NCBI GenBank assembly: GCA_021372615.1
Contig: JAJFUB010000074.1
Coordinates: 1-64,000 of the forward strand
DNA: 64,000 nucleotides
Reading direction: 5' to 3'
Source of the DNA: a bacterium
Lineage (GTDB): Bacteria > Armatimonadota > Zipacnadia > Zipacnadales > UBA11051
Shown here: positions 7,610 to 16,468 of the stretch, in pieces
How positions within the stretch are numbered: the stretch's first letter is position 1
Layout: the number at the start of each line of letters is the position of its first letter
The notes under the pieces: generated by a model
Databases searched by the model: none
Seen by the model: the letters and a program-made list of their open reading frames with translations, nothing else
Told to the model about the DNA's origin: nothing
Made by a program: the position numbers and the translations under genes

Positions 7610-9679
7610 ATGCACCCGGCGCCGGCCAGCCGACCAACCCACGACGCCTCCGCAGCCGCCGCGACCGCCCCGGCGCCGTTGCGCCGCGGCTTCGTCCGGG
7701 CCGGCGTGCTCGGCGCGGTGTTGCTGATCGCCCTGCTCGGCCTCACCCCCTACAACGACTACTTCATCCGCGGCAGTTACATGGCCAACCACCATGTGCC
7801 CGTGGCCGCCAGCTTCGTGCTCCTGCTGCTGTGCCTGATCGTCAACCCGGTGCTGATCGCGTGGGGCCGGAGAGCCGCGTGGGGCCGCGTGCCCTCACGC
7901 GCCCAATGCGGGTGTGAGGACACGCCCGCCCACGCCACCCGTGCGGCGTTCTCGACCCGTGAGCTGGCTGTCATCTGGGGCATGATGGCGGTCTCCTCGG
8001 GCCTGGCCTCGGCGGGGTTCCTGCGCTTCCTCTTCCCCACGCTGGCGGCCCTGCACGGTCTCGCGACGCCGGAGAACAAGTGGGAAGATGTGCTGTTCCC
8101 GCTGGTGCCCTCGTGCCTGGCGCCGAGCACCCCGCGCGGATTGCGCTGGTTCTATGACGGGGGTACCTCGTTCGGCGCCATCCCCTGGGACGACTGGCTG
8201 CTCCCCATCGTGTGCTGGTCGCTCGTGGCGATGCTGCTGTGGAGCGTCATGCTGTGTCTGGCGACGATCCTGCGCGCACAGTGGGTCGAGCACGAGCGCA
8301 TGACCTTCATCCATGTGCAGCTCCCGATGGCGCTGATCGAGGCGCCCGAGCCGGGGCGGCTGGTCAACCAGTTCCTCCGCGACCGCCTGATGTGGATCGG
8401 CTTCCTCGTCCCGGTCGTGCTCTACGGGGTCATGGGGCTGGGCAGCTACTTCCCGGCCATGCCCAAGTTCTCGATCATCTACCCCAACTTCTATTCCAAG
8501 GCGGTGCACTTCGACGCGCGGCCGTGGAACGCCGCCGGGCCGATCTACTTCGCCTTCATGCCCTCGGTCCTGGGCTTCGGGTTTCTGCTGACCACCGAGG
8601 TGTCGCTCTCGGCCTGGGCCTTCTTCATTCTCTTCCGGCTGCAGGCCGTGATGCTCGCCGCGGCAGGGCTGCAACTGAAGACGATGGCCTCCAGCTACGG
8701 CGCGAAGGCCTTCATGGCCTACCAGGACATGGGGGCGTATCTCGCGCTGGCGGTCCTGACGGCCTACATGGCGCGAGGGCACCTGCGGCGGGTGTGGGAG
8801 TACGCCGTGAGCGGCGCGGACGACCGCACCGAGGCCATGCCCTACCGCGTCGCGGTCTTCGGGGGGATGGGGGCGCTGGCGGCGCTGGTGCTGCTCGCCA
8901 ATCTGATCGGCTTCCGCGTGCCGGTGGCCCTGGGCTTCCTCGGGGCGTTCTTCGTCGTGTGCCTGGGGGTGAGCTGGCTCACGTCCACGACCGGCGTGCT
9001 GCAACTGCCGGTGTCGTTCCGGGCGGAAGACTACCTGTACTCGATGGCCGGCACGCGGTCGTTGCTCCCACGCGAGCTGGCGAACCTCGCCCTCCCCTCG
9101 CGCGCCTTCACGTTCTACTACAACGAACTGCAGATGCCCCACTACCTCAATCTCTTCAAGCTGTCGGGAGAGACCGGGGTGCCGCTGCGCACGATGGGCC
9201 GCTCGATCGTCGTGGCCGTCCTGCTGGGGCTGGTGGTCGCGTGGGTGGCGCAGTTGGCGCTCGTGAACCAGAAGGGGGCGTACGCGCTGCAGCAGATGTC
9301 GTACATCAGTTGGCCGCGCACGCCCTTTGAGGTGGCGGCGACGACCATCGCCAACCCGCAGGGCCCCGACCCGATGAGCTACCTGTTCGTCACCATCGGC
9401 GCCCTGTCGTTCGTGGGGCTGATGGCGCTGCGAGCCAACCTGATGTGGTGGCCGCTGCACCCCGCCGGGCTGCTCATGGGCGGGACGATGCAGGAGATGT
9501 GGTTCTCGCTCTTCGTGGCGTGGCTGTGCAAGACCGCCATCATGCGCTACAGCGGCGCGCGGGGCTACCAGCGGGCGCGCGGGTTCTTCCTGGGCCTGGC
9601 CATGGGCGAGGCGGCCATCGCCTGCCTCTGGATCGCCATCGGCTTCGTCACCGGCACGGGGGTGCGGCTGCTGCCGTAG
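7610..9679 (+). CDS. Large polytopic membrane protein, DUF6785/DUF6784-like
   Basis: From ATG 7610 the protein has 689 residues; the frame is open further upstream, but that part is Arg/Ala-rich and has no membrane character. About 12-14 hydrophobic segments are spread over the length (for example VLGAVLLIALLGL, ASFVLLLLCLIV, LAVIWGMMAVSS, LALVNQ region). Features such as NDYFIRGSYMANHH, WGMMAVSSGLAS, PENKWEDVLFPL, WFYDGG, IPWDDWLLPI and a C-terminal MQEMWFSLFVAWLCK match my memory of the DUF6785 plus DUF6784 pair common in planctomycetes and Armatimonadota; the function of that family is unknown. The gene converges on the beta-helix gene, with a perfect inverted repeat between them. Confidence 0.65.
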   Translation: MHPAPASRPTHDASAAAATAPAPLRRGFVRAGVLGAVLLIALLGLTPYNDYFIRGSYMANHHVPVAASFVLLLLCLIVNPVLIAWGRRAAWGRVPSRAQCGCEDTPAHATRAAFSTRELAVIWGMMAVSSGLASAGFLRFLFPTLAALHGLATPENKWEDVLFPLVPSCLAPSTPRGLRWFYDGGTSFGAIPWDDWLLPIVCWSLVAMLLWSVMLCLATILRAQWVEHERMTFIHVQLPMALIEAPEPGRLVNQFLRDRLMWIGFLVPVVLYGVMGLGSYFPAMPKFSIIYPNFYSKAVHFDARPWNAAGPIYFAFMPSVLGFGFLLTTEVSLSAWAFFILFRLQAVMLAAAGLQLKTMASSYGAKAFMAYQDMGAYLALAVLTAYMARGHLRRVWEYAVSGADDRTEAMPYRVAVFGGMGALAALVLLANLIGFRVPVALGFLGAFFVVCLGVSWLTSTTGVLQLPVSFRAEDYLYSMAGTRSLLPRELANLALPSRAFTFYYNELQMPHYLNLFKLSGETGVPLRTMGRSIVVAVLLGLVVAWVAQLALVNQKGAYALQQMSYISWPRTPFEVAATTIANPQGPDPMSYLFVTIGALSFVGLMALRANLMWWPLHPAGLLMGGTMQEMWFSLFVAWLCKTAIMRYSGARGYQRARGFFLGLAMGEAAIACLWIAIGFVTGTGVRLLP

Positions 9680-9694
9680 CGGGGGGCGCCGGTG

Positions 9695-9754
9695 GTACGC
9701 CCGACACTCCTGTCGGGCGCGCAGGCTCTCGCCCGACAGGAGTGTCGGGCGTAC
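9695..9754. terminator. Perfect 25-bp inverted repeat between convergent genes (bidirectional terminator-like)
   Basis: Arm 9695-9719 is the exact reverse complement of 9730-9754, with a 10-nt loop. Each arm is itself a hairpin (9-bp stem CGCCCGACA with CTCC-type loop), so the element is two inverted copies of one hairpin. It starts 15 nt after the stop of the membrane protein and reaches the first base of the stop codon of the minus-strand beta-helix gene, so it can act on both convergent transcripts. Confidence 0.75.
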
Positions 9755-12700
9755 TACGGTCCCCGGTAGATCCGCACCTTGGCGAACACGCCCTCCGGCC
9801 CCCAGGTCCACAGCCCGGGGTGCCTGGGCGCGCCCGGGGCCGGGCCCTGGAAGTCCAGCGACAACTGGTCATCCACGATGAGCTGGGCATGGCCGTCGGC
9901 CAACACCTGCGCGATGACATGGTGCCACTTGCCCGGCGTCACCAGCGGCCGCGGGGACGTGAGGACCTCGGCCCCGTCCACCAGCAGCTTGTTGCAGGTG
10001 TTGCCATTGGAGCCGAAGCCAAAGAGATAGCCGCTGCCGTAGTTGGTCGGGTCGGTCAGCCAGAAGGGTGACAAGTCGCCGCCGGCGCCGCCGATGACGC
10101 GGGTGTCGTACTCGACCCGCACGGGCGCGGGCAGCTTCTCGGCATACGCCAGGAACGCCTTGTCGCCGCTCGACTGGACGAAGCCGTCGTGCGCGGTCCA
10201 CTTCCCCACTGCCTCGCGCCAGCGCCCCGACAGCGCCTGCCCGGTGAAGTCGTCCCCGTAGGCCAGTTGCCAGTTTGCGCCGGCGGGATACCTGATCTCC
10301 CCGGCCTGGGGCGCCGAGCGGGGCTTGGGGGTGGCGAAGGCTTCCCGGTTGGCGAACTGGTCGGCCGGTACGACGGCGACCGCAGCGGGGAAGCTCGCGC
10401 CCATGGGCGTCAACTCCGCCGTCAGGCGCCACTGGTTGGTGTTGGTGCACGTCTTGATCAGCAGCACGTTGTCGCCTGCCCGTAGCGTCAGCGGCACCCT
10501 ATCCTGGGCCGGGGCGGCGTTGCGGCTCTGGTTCGCCGACCAGACGTAGCCGCCGTTGAGCACGACAGTCAGCCCGCCCGAACTGCCCACTTGCAGCACC
10601 GCCGGGGTCTCGGTGGCGGCATTGAGGCAGGCCACGGCGTAGGCCACGCCGGGCTCCTTCGTCTTCAGCAGCGCCCCCAGGTCCAGCCATTCGTTGCCGA
10701 GCTTGACCGGCTGCCACTTCCGCCCGTCCACATCCGCGTGGATGTTCAGCGCGTCTTCGGGCGGGTAGAGCGTCAGGTCCAGCGGCTGGCCGGACTCGTT
10801 GGGGAAGGGCCCGACCACCAGCCAGTCCCTGATCTGGCCGCTGCCCACCGTGAGGGTCGGCGACAGCCACACCTGCGTGTGCGGGAGGATGACGCCGACA
10901 TGCAGGCACACCTGTCGGCGGCCCCATGTGCCGGGCGGCACCGTGACCGGCAGCGTCAGTGAGGCGCGGCCGTCCTGCAGCGCCGTGGCCGAGCCATCTC
11001 TCGCGCAGGTCAGCGGCTCCGCCACATGGGCGGCGATCTGCCAGCCCGGCTGCCAACGCGCCAGCGACAGGTCGAGCACCAGCGTCGCCTCGCCGCCCCC
11101 GCCCTTCTGCAGCAACGCCGGCAACGTGCTGACCTTGTTCACCTGCAGGCTGAAGCCCACCAGCCGCGCGGCGGTCGCATGCGGCAGCACCACACCCCGG
11201 TTGTCCGCCTCCCGGAAGAAGGCCGTCAGCACCCCCAGCGACGCCTCGCGCGTCGCGGCGGCCGGAGCCTGCTCCAGCGCCGTGAGGGTCTGCGCCACCT
11301 CGGGCCAGGTCGCCGGGTCGTCCGTACGCCCGGCCTCGCGGGCCGCAACGCGCAGGCGGGAGCGCTCGGCGGCGGCCCACTGCGCCCCGTCGCACAGCCC
11401 GCGCTCCAGCCCGTCGCCCGTCAGTGGATCGCGCACGTTCTCGACCGTGTTGCCACGCACGACGATCCCGCGGATGGCGCGATCGAGCCGCACTGCCTCC
11501 TCGGCGTCGCGGATCGTGTTGTCCTCGATGACCGCATCGCTGACGCTGGGTCTGTCGTTCCCACTGCCGCCGACGTGGATGCGGGCATTGTTGTCCAGGC
11601 GGTTGCCCCGCACGACGGAGCCGACGTTGTACGGCCAGGGCCAGTCGCGCGTCAGCGGCCAGCCATACAGGCCGATGACCGAGTCACCCGACAGGATCGC
11701 GTTGTTCGCCCCCGAACGATAGATGCTGCCCTCGGTGATGGCGTTGTCCACGTACTGACAGAACCACGAGGGTTGATGGCAGGGGTTCTTGTCGGGCGGC
11801 AGCGTGTAGCCGCCGTAAGGCTTCCCAATCCCCTGGTAGCCGCCCGCGCGGGCGCAGGTGTTGCCGGACACGATGTGCTCGGACGAGCTGCCGTAGAACT
11901 GGATGGCGATGCCCGCGTCGCTGAAGCTGTTGCCCGAGAGGATGTAGTGCCGCTGCAGCATGGTGATGCCGACGAGCGACGTGGCGTCGGGTGGCACGTC
12001 CCAGGGGCGATCCACCGTGACCGTGTCCCCCTCCACCTTCACGACGCGCCGCATCTGCGTCCAGCCCTTGCCGGAGAAGACGAAGACCGCGGCGTCGGCC
12101 CAGTTCCTGGCCCCCGGCTTGAGTGCCTCGGGCAGCGTCAGGGCCGTACCCTTGGCTCTGGCGATGGGGCCATAGTACAGCCCGCCGCCCGCGTCCGACG
12201 TCATGGCCTCGCGATCCCACCCGTGCATGAGCCGCAGCGTGTTGTGCGCGTAGTACACGTTCTGCGAGGCGCTGGAGCCGTCGAGGCAGTTCAGGCCCCC
12301 GCCGGTGGCCATCAGGTCCGCGCCGGTGATGGTGTTGTTCTCGAAGATCAGCCCGTCCGATCCGGAGAGGCAGTACCAGCCATGCCGGCCGTTGTACAGG
12401 GCGTTGCCCTGGACGACGCTGTTGCGGGCGCGGCTGAGGAACAGCGCCCGGCCGCTGCCGTACAGGTCGCAGTTCAGGATGCGGAGGTTGTCTCCGCCCA
12501 GGCGCACGCTGTCGCCGCCGGAGATGCGCGCCAGGTCGCGGTGCCGCAGGTCGGTCTCCTCGGCCGTGAGGTGGCCGCGATAGGCATCCACCCGCGTCCG
12601 CACGCAGGCCAGCTCGACGTTGCCGGCGTCGGGCTTGTCGCCCAGGTCGCCCACGATGATGTGCCGGGCCTTGGAGGCGTAGAGGGTCAGATTCGCGATG

Positions 12701-13581
12701 GCGAACGAGTTGGTGCCCTGGATCAGGGCCTCAGGCGGGTTGGTCATGTCGGGCCAGAACAGTGCGACCGACTCCAGCGGCTCGCCAAGCAGACGCACGA
12801 AGCGGGGGATCCTCAGCCCCGCCGTCACCTGATAGCGCCCACGCGGCAGCATCACGAACCCGCCGCCGTTGGCTCCGGCCTTGTCGAGGGCGGCCTGGAT
12901 GGCGGCGGTGTCATCGCGCGCGCCGGTGCCGTCGGCGCCGAAGTCGCGGACGCTGAAGCTGGCTATGGGCCAGGGCTTGCGCTCGGGGATGATGAGCGGG
13001 AGGGGCGCGCTCCAGCCCCTCGGCCCGCCATAGCCGCAGTGGTAGAAGGCCTCGTAATGGCCGGGCGGCAGCTTCGCCGGCACGGCGACCCGCGCCGCCC
13101 AGGTGTCGCCCCACTTGCCGAGGAAGAGCGAGACGCTCTTGGGCCCCCTCAGGAACACCTGTGCCTTCGGCCCGGCGAGGTTCTTGCCGAAGAGGCGGAG
13201 GACCTGCCCCGGCGACACGCCCTCGGTCTGCGCCCACCATAGCGTCGGCCGGTTGACGAGAACGGGAGTGTTGCCGACCAGCAGGCTGTAGAGACCCGGC
13301 TTCTGGTTGGGGGCGATGAGCACCTTGAGGCACTGGTCGGAGGCCTGGAGCACGGTCACGCCGGCGCCGTGCGGATACGAGCCGGCGACCGGCTGGCCGG
13401 GCGTGCTGGCGGGGCCGTCGCCCAGGCGGCACAACTCGACCTGGGGCTTCTCGCCGAAGCCGTCGCCGAACAGCATGACCGTGTCGCCCGGCTGCACGGG
13501 GTCCTGGACCTGCCACACCACCGGGGCGGCGTGGGCCAGGGCGGTGATGACGAGGGCGAGCAGCATCAGTGGCACTCTCAT
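9754..13581 (-). CDS. Giant secreted parallel beta-helix (pectate-lyase-3-like) protein, paralog 1
   Basis: Start at 13581 (MRVPLMLLALVITALAHA leader, GGAG 8 nt upstream) gives 1275 residues. Order: signal peptide; IPT/TIG-like beta-sandwich (~20-200, PVQPGDTVMLFGDGFG); pectate-lyase-3 opening FSVRDFGADGTGARDDT (~209-225) and right-handed beta-helix with repeated NNxI/xGN turns to ~720; alpha-rich linker; NEW3/NPCBM-like sandwich region; C-terminal concanavalin-like module (~1110-1275, WHHVIAQVLADGHAQLIVDD). It is secreted, probably binding and cutting or debranching a polysaccharide. The block GWDREAMTSDAGGG (~454-467) is kept in the two paralogs at 13698 and 42701 and may mark the active groove. 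It is the last gene of the minus-strand run that begins at 20527. Confidence 0.8.
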   Translation of the reverse strand: MRVPLMLLALVITALAHAAPVVWQVQDPVQPGDTVMLFGDGFGEKPQVELCRLGDGPASTPGQPVAGSYPHGAGVTVLQASDQCLKVLIAPNQKPGLYSLLVGNTPVLVNRPTLWWAQTEGVSPGQVLRLFGKNLAGPKAQVFLRGPKSVSLFLGKWGDTWAARVAVPAKLPPGHYEAFYHCGYGGPRGWSAPLPLIIPERKPWPIASFSVRDFGADGTGARDDTAAIQAALDKAGANGGGFVMLPRGRYQVTAGLRIPRFVRLLGEPLESVALFWPDMTNPPEALIQGTNSFAIANLTLYASKARHIIVGDLGDKPDAGNVELACVRTRVDAYRGHLTAEETDLRHRDLARISGGDSVRLGGDNLRILNCDLYGSGRALFLSRARNSVVQGNALYNGRHGWYCLSGSDGLIFENNTITGADLMATGGGLNCLDGSSASQNVYYAHNTLRLMHGWDREAMTSDAGGGLYYGPIARAKGTALTLPEALKPGARNWADAAVFVFSGKGWTQMRRVVKVEGDTVTVDRPWDVPPDATSLVGITMLQRHYILSGNSFSDAGIAIQFYGSSSEHIVSGNTCARAGGYQGIGKPYGGYTLPPDKNPCHQPSWFCQYVDNAITEGSIYRSGANNAILSGDSVIGLYGWPLTRDWPWPYNVGSVVRGNRLDNNARIHVGGSGNDRPSVSDAVIEDNTIRDAEEAVRLDRAIRGIVVRGNTVENVRDPLTGDGLERGLCDGAQWAAAERSRLRVAAREAGRTDDPATWPEVAQTLTALEQAPAAATREASLGVLTAFFREADNRGVVLPHATAARLVGFSLQVNKVSTLPALLQKGGGGEATLVLDLSLARWQPGWQIAAHVAEPLTCARDGSATALQDGRASLTLPVTVPPGTWGRRQVCLHVGVILPHTQVWLSPTLTVGSGQIRDWLVVGPFPNESGQPLDLTLYPPEDALNIHADVDGRKWQPVKLGNEWLDLGALLKTKEPGVAYAVACLNAATETPAVLQVGSSGGLTVVLNGGYVWSANQSRNAAPAQDRVPLTLRAGDNVLLIKTCTNTNQWRLTAELTPMGASFPAAVAVVPADQFANREAFATPKPRSAPQAGEIRYPAGANWQLAYGDDFTGQALSGRWREAVGKWTAHDGFVQSSGDKAFLAYAEKLPAPVRVEYDTRVIGGAGGDLSPFWLTDPTNYGSGYLFGFGSNGNTCNKLLVDGAEVLTSPRPLVTPGKWHHVIAQVLADGHAQLIVDDQLSLDFQGPAPGAPRHPGLWTWGPEGVFAKVRIYRGP

Positions 13582-13665
13582 TGGGTCAGCTCCGTGTTGG
13601 GCCATGGCAACAGCGTGTTCCGCCCCTTCGGGGTGCACGGCAACGGCTCCTCCCCACGGCCGCGC

Positions 13666-13693
13666 GTTCCCGATTGCCGATTCCCGATCCCCC
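13666..13693. repeat. G-rich heptad array (4 units) just after the paralog 2 stop codon
   Basis: Read on the plus strand, four 7-base units run in register: GTTCCCG, ATTGCCG, ATTCCCG, ATCCCCC. On the minus (RNA-sense) strand they start 4 nt after the stop codon of the gene ending at 13698 and present GGG tracts spaced as in potential G-quadruplexes. A second array with the same placement is at 22265-22306. Units resemble short tandem heptamers known from cyanobacteria; function unknown. Confidence 0.7.
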
Positions 13694-13697
13694 ACCC

Positions 13698-16460
13698 TCA
13701 CTTACCGGCCGCTACTTCCGCGTCTGTCAGCGCCCGGGTCCAGATGCGCACCTGGTCCATCAGGCCGATGAAGCAGCCCGGGCCGGCGGTGGTCGGCGGG
13801 TCGCCACCCCATGCTTCGCGCCCGATGATCAGCGGCTCCATGTTCTCCTGCCGGCCCAAAGGGTTCTGCTTCTCGGACACGAGCTTGCCGTCCACAAAGA
13901 CGCGGACGCCCTGGCCGGTCTTCATCACGACCGTGACGCGCGACCACTGGTTCTCCTTGAGGGTCGCCGGACCGCCGAAGTTGAGGCTCCACTTGCCCTG
14001 CTCGTCCGTGGCCTCAAAGCCTACGCTCGCGCCGGTCTGGTTGATGACGAAGGGGCAGCCGGCATTGCCGAAGCGCTTGGCGATCAGCCCCCGCCGGCCC
14101 TTGAGCGTGGCGGGCTTGATCCAGAAATCCACGGTCAGGTCGGGCGCGTTGAAGACCGCCGGCTCGTTGATCCGCAGGTAGCCCTTGCCGTCGAGCTGGA
14201 CGGCCTTGCCGGTCACGCCACCGTCTACGAGCTTCGCCCCGTCCTCGAGCCGGGCCGCGAAGTTGTTGCCCGAGGCATCGGGGGTGGTGTTGCCCGGCGC
14301 CTCCTCGAAGTTCAGCACGAGCACCGGGTCGGGCCGGTTGAGGTACTTGGCCAGCCGCGCCATGGCCGCCTGGCGCGCCGCCGGCTCATCCATCAGTTCG
14401 TGCGCCACGTTCGTGAACGTGTTGCCTTGTGCCAGCACGTTCTGGCAGCTCTGGCTCACGAAGATACCGGTGTCGCTGTTGGCCACCTGGTTCTGCGCGA
14501 CGAGTACATTGGCGCAACTGCCGGTGATCTTGATCTGGCTGTTGGCCTGCAGCTTGTTGCCCCGCACGACTGCACCGCGCGTCAGCGGCCCTTCGTACTC
14601 CGCGCGGCGCGCACCGTAGATGCTGATGACGCTGTCGCCGGCGGAGGTCCAGTGGTAGTAGTTCCCCTCGGCGATGGTGTTGCCCAGGAACTGGCAGTAC
14701 CAACTAGGCTGGAAGCCATGGTACCACAGGCCGAGAGCCTGGTAGCCCTGATTACGGGCAGCGGTGTTGCCGACGACATCACACTCGATGGAGGTGCCAT
14801 AGAACTGGAAGGCGCCGCAATCGGTGAAGCTGTTGCCCACAAAGGCATAGCGCCCGTGGAACATGGTGATGCCGAGGGTGGATGACTCATCGGGCGCGAC
14901 CTGCCAGGGCTGGTCCAGCGTCACATTCCGGCCTTCCCAGGCCTTGACCCAGCGCCACTGGCCGGCCCCCTTGCCGTCGAGGATGAAAACCCCGCCGTTG
15001 GTCCAGTCGCGCGCCCCCCACTTCGCGTCTGCGGCGAGGACCATCTGCGCGCCGGATGCCGAGGCGACCTTGCCGAAGTATGCCTCACCGCCGGCGTCGG
15101 TCGTCATCACCTCGCGGTCCCACCCGTGACAGAAGCGCATGTCATTGTAGGCGTAGTAGATGTTGCGGCTGCAGGCGGTGGAGTAGTTGGCGATGCCGCC
15201 GCCGGTGCTCATCAGGTCCGCGCCCTGCAGCGTGTTGTGCTCGAAGATCAGCCCGTCGCTGCCCTCCAGGCAATACCACCCCCAGCGGCCGTTGTAGAGC
15301 TGGTTGTTAGCGACCAGCGCATGCCGCGCGCGGGACAGGTACAGCGACCGACCGCTGCCGTACAGGTCGCAGTCGGTGATGGTCACGTTCTCCCCGCCGA
15401 CCCGCACTGTGTCGCCGCCGCCGGTGGACCACTTCAGCGACATGCGGAAGCGCTCGTCTACCTCCTCGGGCTTCAGGTGCCCGCGGTAGGCGTCACCGCG
15501 CACGCGCAGGCGCTGCAGCCACACGTTCCCGGCGCCCGGCTTGCTGCCCAGATCCCCGGTGATGATGTTGCGGTGGTTGCTGGCGTAGACGGTGAAGTCG
15601 GTGAGGGTGAAGGAGTTCGTGCCGAGGATGAGGTGCTCGGGCGGGTTGGCGAAGTCGGGCCAGAAGAGCGCCACCCACTCCCGCTTCTCGCCCGCGAGCC
15701 AGACCTTGGGCGGGATGCGCAGCGTGTCGCTGCACTGGTAGCGGCCACGCGGGAGGTGGACGACGCCCCCCTTCTCCCCCGCCTTGTCCAGCGCCGCCTG
15801 GATGGCCGCGGTGTCATCGCGCTGGCCGGTGCCGTCGGCGCCGAAGTCGCGCACGTTGAAGGACGGAGCGGGCACCATAGCCGGCACGGGCAGTTGCTTG
15901 ACGGTGAGGGTCACCGGGGCGCTCTCGGCATAGCCGTTGCTCACCGTGACCCGGCAGTCACCGGACATCGGCGGGCACACGAGACTGACCGAGTAGCCAT
16001 CCGACTTCGCCGCGACGGTCTGCGTGCGCTTGCCCGTGAAAGTGACGCTCGTCTTCTGCCCCGGCATGGCGAGGTTGCGGCCGAGCAGGCGCATCTCGCC
16101 GCCGCCACCCACCACTGCGCCGAAGGCCCCCCGCCACCACCAGATCGCCGGGCGGTTGAGGTCGCGGGTCGCCGTCCCGCCCGGGGTCTTGATGGCGAGG
16201 GTGAACAGGCCAGGCTTGAGCGTGGCGGGGATGACGCACTTGAGACCGGTGTCGGTGGCCTGGAGCGCCGGCACGGCGACACCCCTGGCGTCCCCCGCCC
16301 GTGTGATCGTCACAGTGGCCTGGTCGCCGAATCCCTCCCCGGCGACCAGCACGATCTCACCGGGCTGCACAGGGTCGCTGGCCCAGTAGATGGCCGGGGC
16401 CGCCGCGAGCGGCGCCAGGGCGCCCAGCAGCAGCAGTGCGGCGGTCAGAGGTCGCGCCAT
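13698..16460 (-). CDS. Secreted parallel beta-helix protein with LamG-like C-terminus, paralog 2
   Basis: The 920-residue protein starts with a signal peptide (PLTAALLLLGALAPLAAAP), then an IPT/TIG-like sandwich (PVQPGEIVLVAGEGFGD), a short second sandwich, the pectate-lyase-3 signature FNVRDFGADGTGQRDDT near residue 206, a beta-helix to ~680 and a LamG/concanavalin-like domain (~700-915: VLNFEEAPGN, LTVDFWIKPATLKG, VRVFVDGKLV, MDQVRIWTRALTDAEV). It shares with paralog 1 the blocks YNGRWGWYCLEGSDGLIFE, GWDREVMTTDAGG and the DCDLYGSGR turn, but its C-terminal module is of another type, so the helix core is the constant part. It lies 8 bp after the polyferredoxin gene and is surely cotranscribed with it. 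Probable polysaccharide lyase or hydrolase, substrate unknown. Confidence 0.8.
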   Translation of the reverse strand: MARPLTAALLLLGALAPLAAAPAIYWASDPVQPGEIVLVAGEGFGDQATVTITRAGDARGVAVPALQATDTGLKCVIPATLKPGLFTLAIKTPGGTATRDLNRPAIWWWRGAFGAVVGGGGEMRLLGRNLAMPGQKTSVTFTGKRTQTVAAKSDGYSVSLVCPPMSGDCRVTVSNGYAESAPVTLTVKQLPVPAMVPAPSFNVRDFGADGTGQRDDTAAIQAALDKAGEKGGVVHLPRGRYQCSDTLRIPPKVWLAGEKREWVALFWPDFANPPEHLILGTNSFTLTDFTVYASNHRNIITGDLGSKPGAGNVWLQRLRVRGDAYRGHLKPEEVDERFRMSLKWSTGGGDTVRVGGENVTITDCDLYGSGRSLYLSRARHALVANNQLYNGRWGWYCLEGSDGLIFEHNTLQGADLMSTGGGIANYSTACSRNIYYAYNDMRFCHGWDREVMTTDAGGEAYFGKVASASGAQMVLAADAKWGARDWTNGGVFILDGKGAGQWRWVKAWEGRNVTLDQPWQVAPDESSTLGITMFHGRYAFVGNSFTDCGAFQFYGTSIECDVVGNTAARNQGYQALGLWYHGFQPSWYCQFLGNTIAEGNYYHWTSAGDSVISIYGARRAEYEGPLTRGAVVRGNKLQANSQIKITGSCANVLVAQNQVANSDTGIFVSQSCQNVLAQGNTFTNVAHELMDEPAARQAAMARLAKYLNRPDPVLVLNFEEAPGNTTPDASGNNFAARLEDGAKLVDGGVTGKAVQLDGKGYLRINEPAVFNAPDLTVDFWIKPATLKGRRGLIAKRFGNAGCPFVINQTGASVGFEATDEQGKWSLNFGGPATLKENQWSRVTVVMKTGQGVRVFVDGKLVSEKQNPLGRQENMEPLIIGREAWGGDPPTTAGPGCFIGLMDQVRIWTRALTDAEVAAGK

Positions 16461-16468
16461 GGTCTAGT

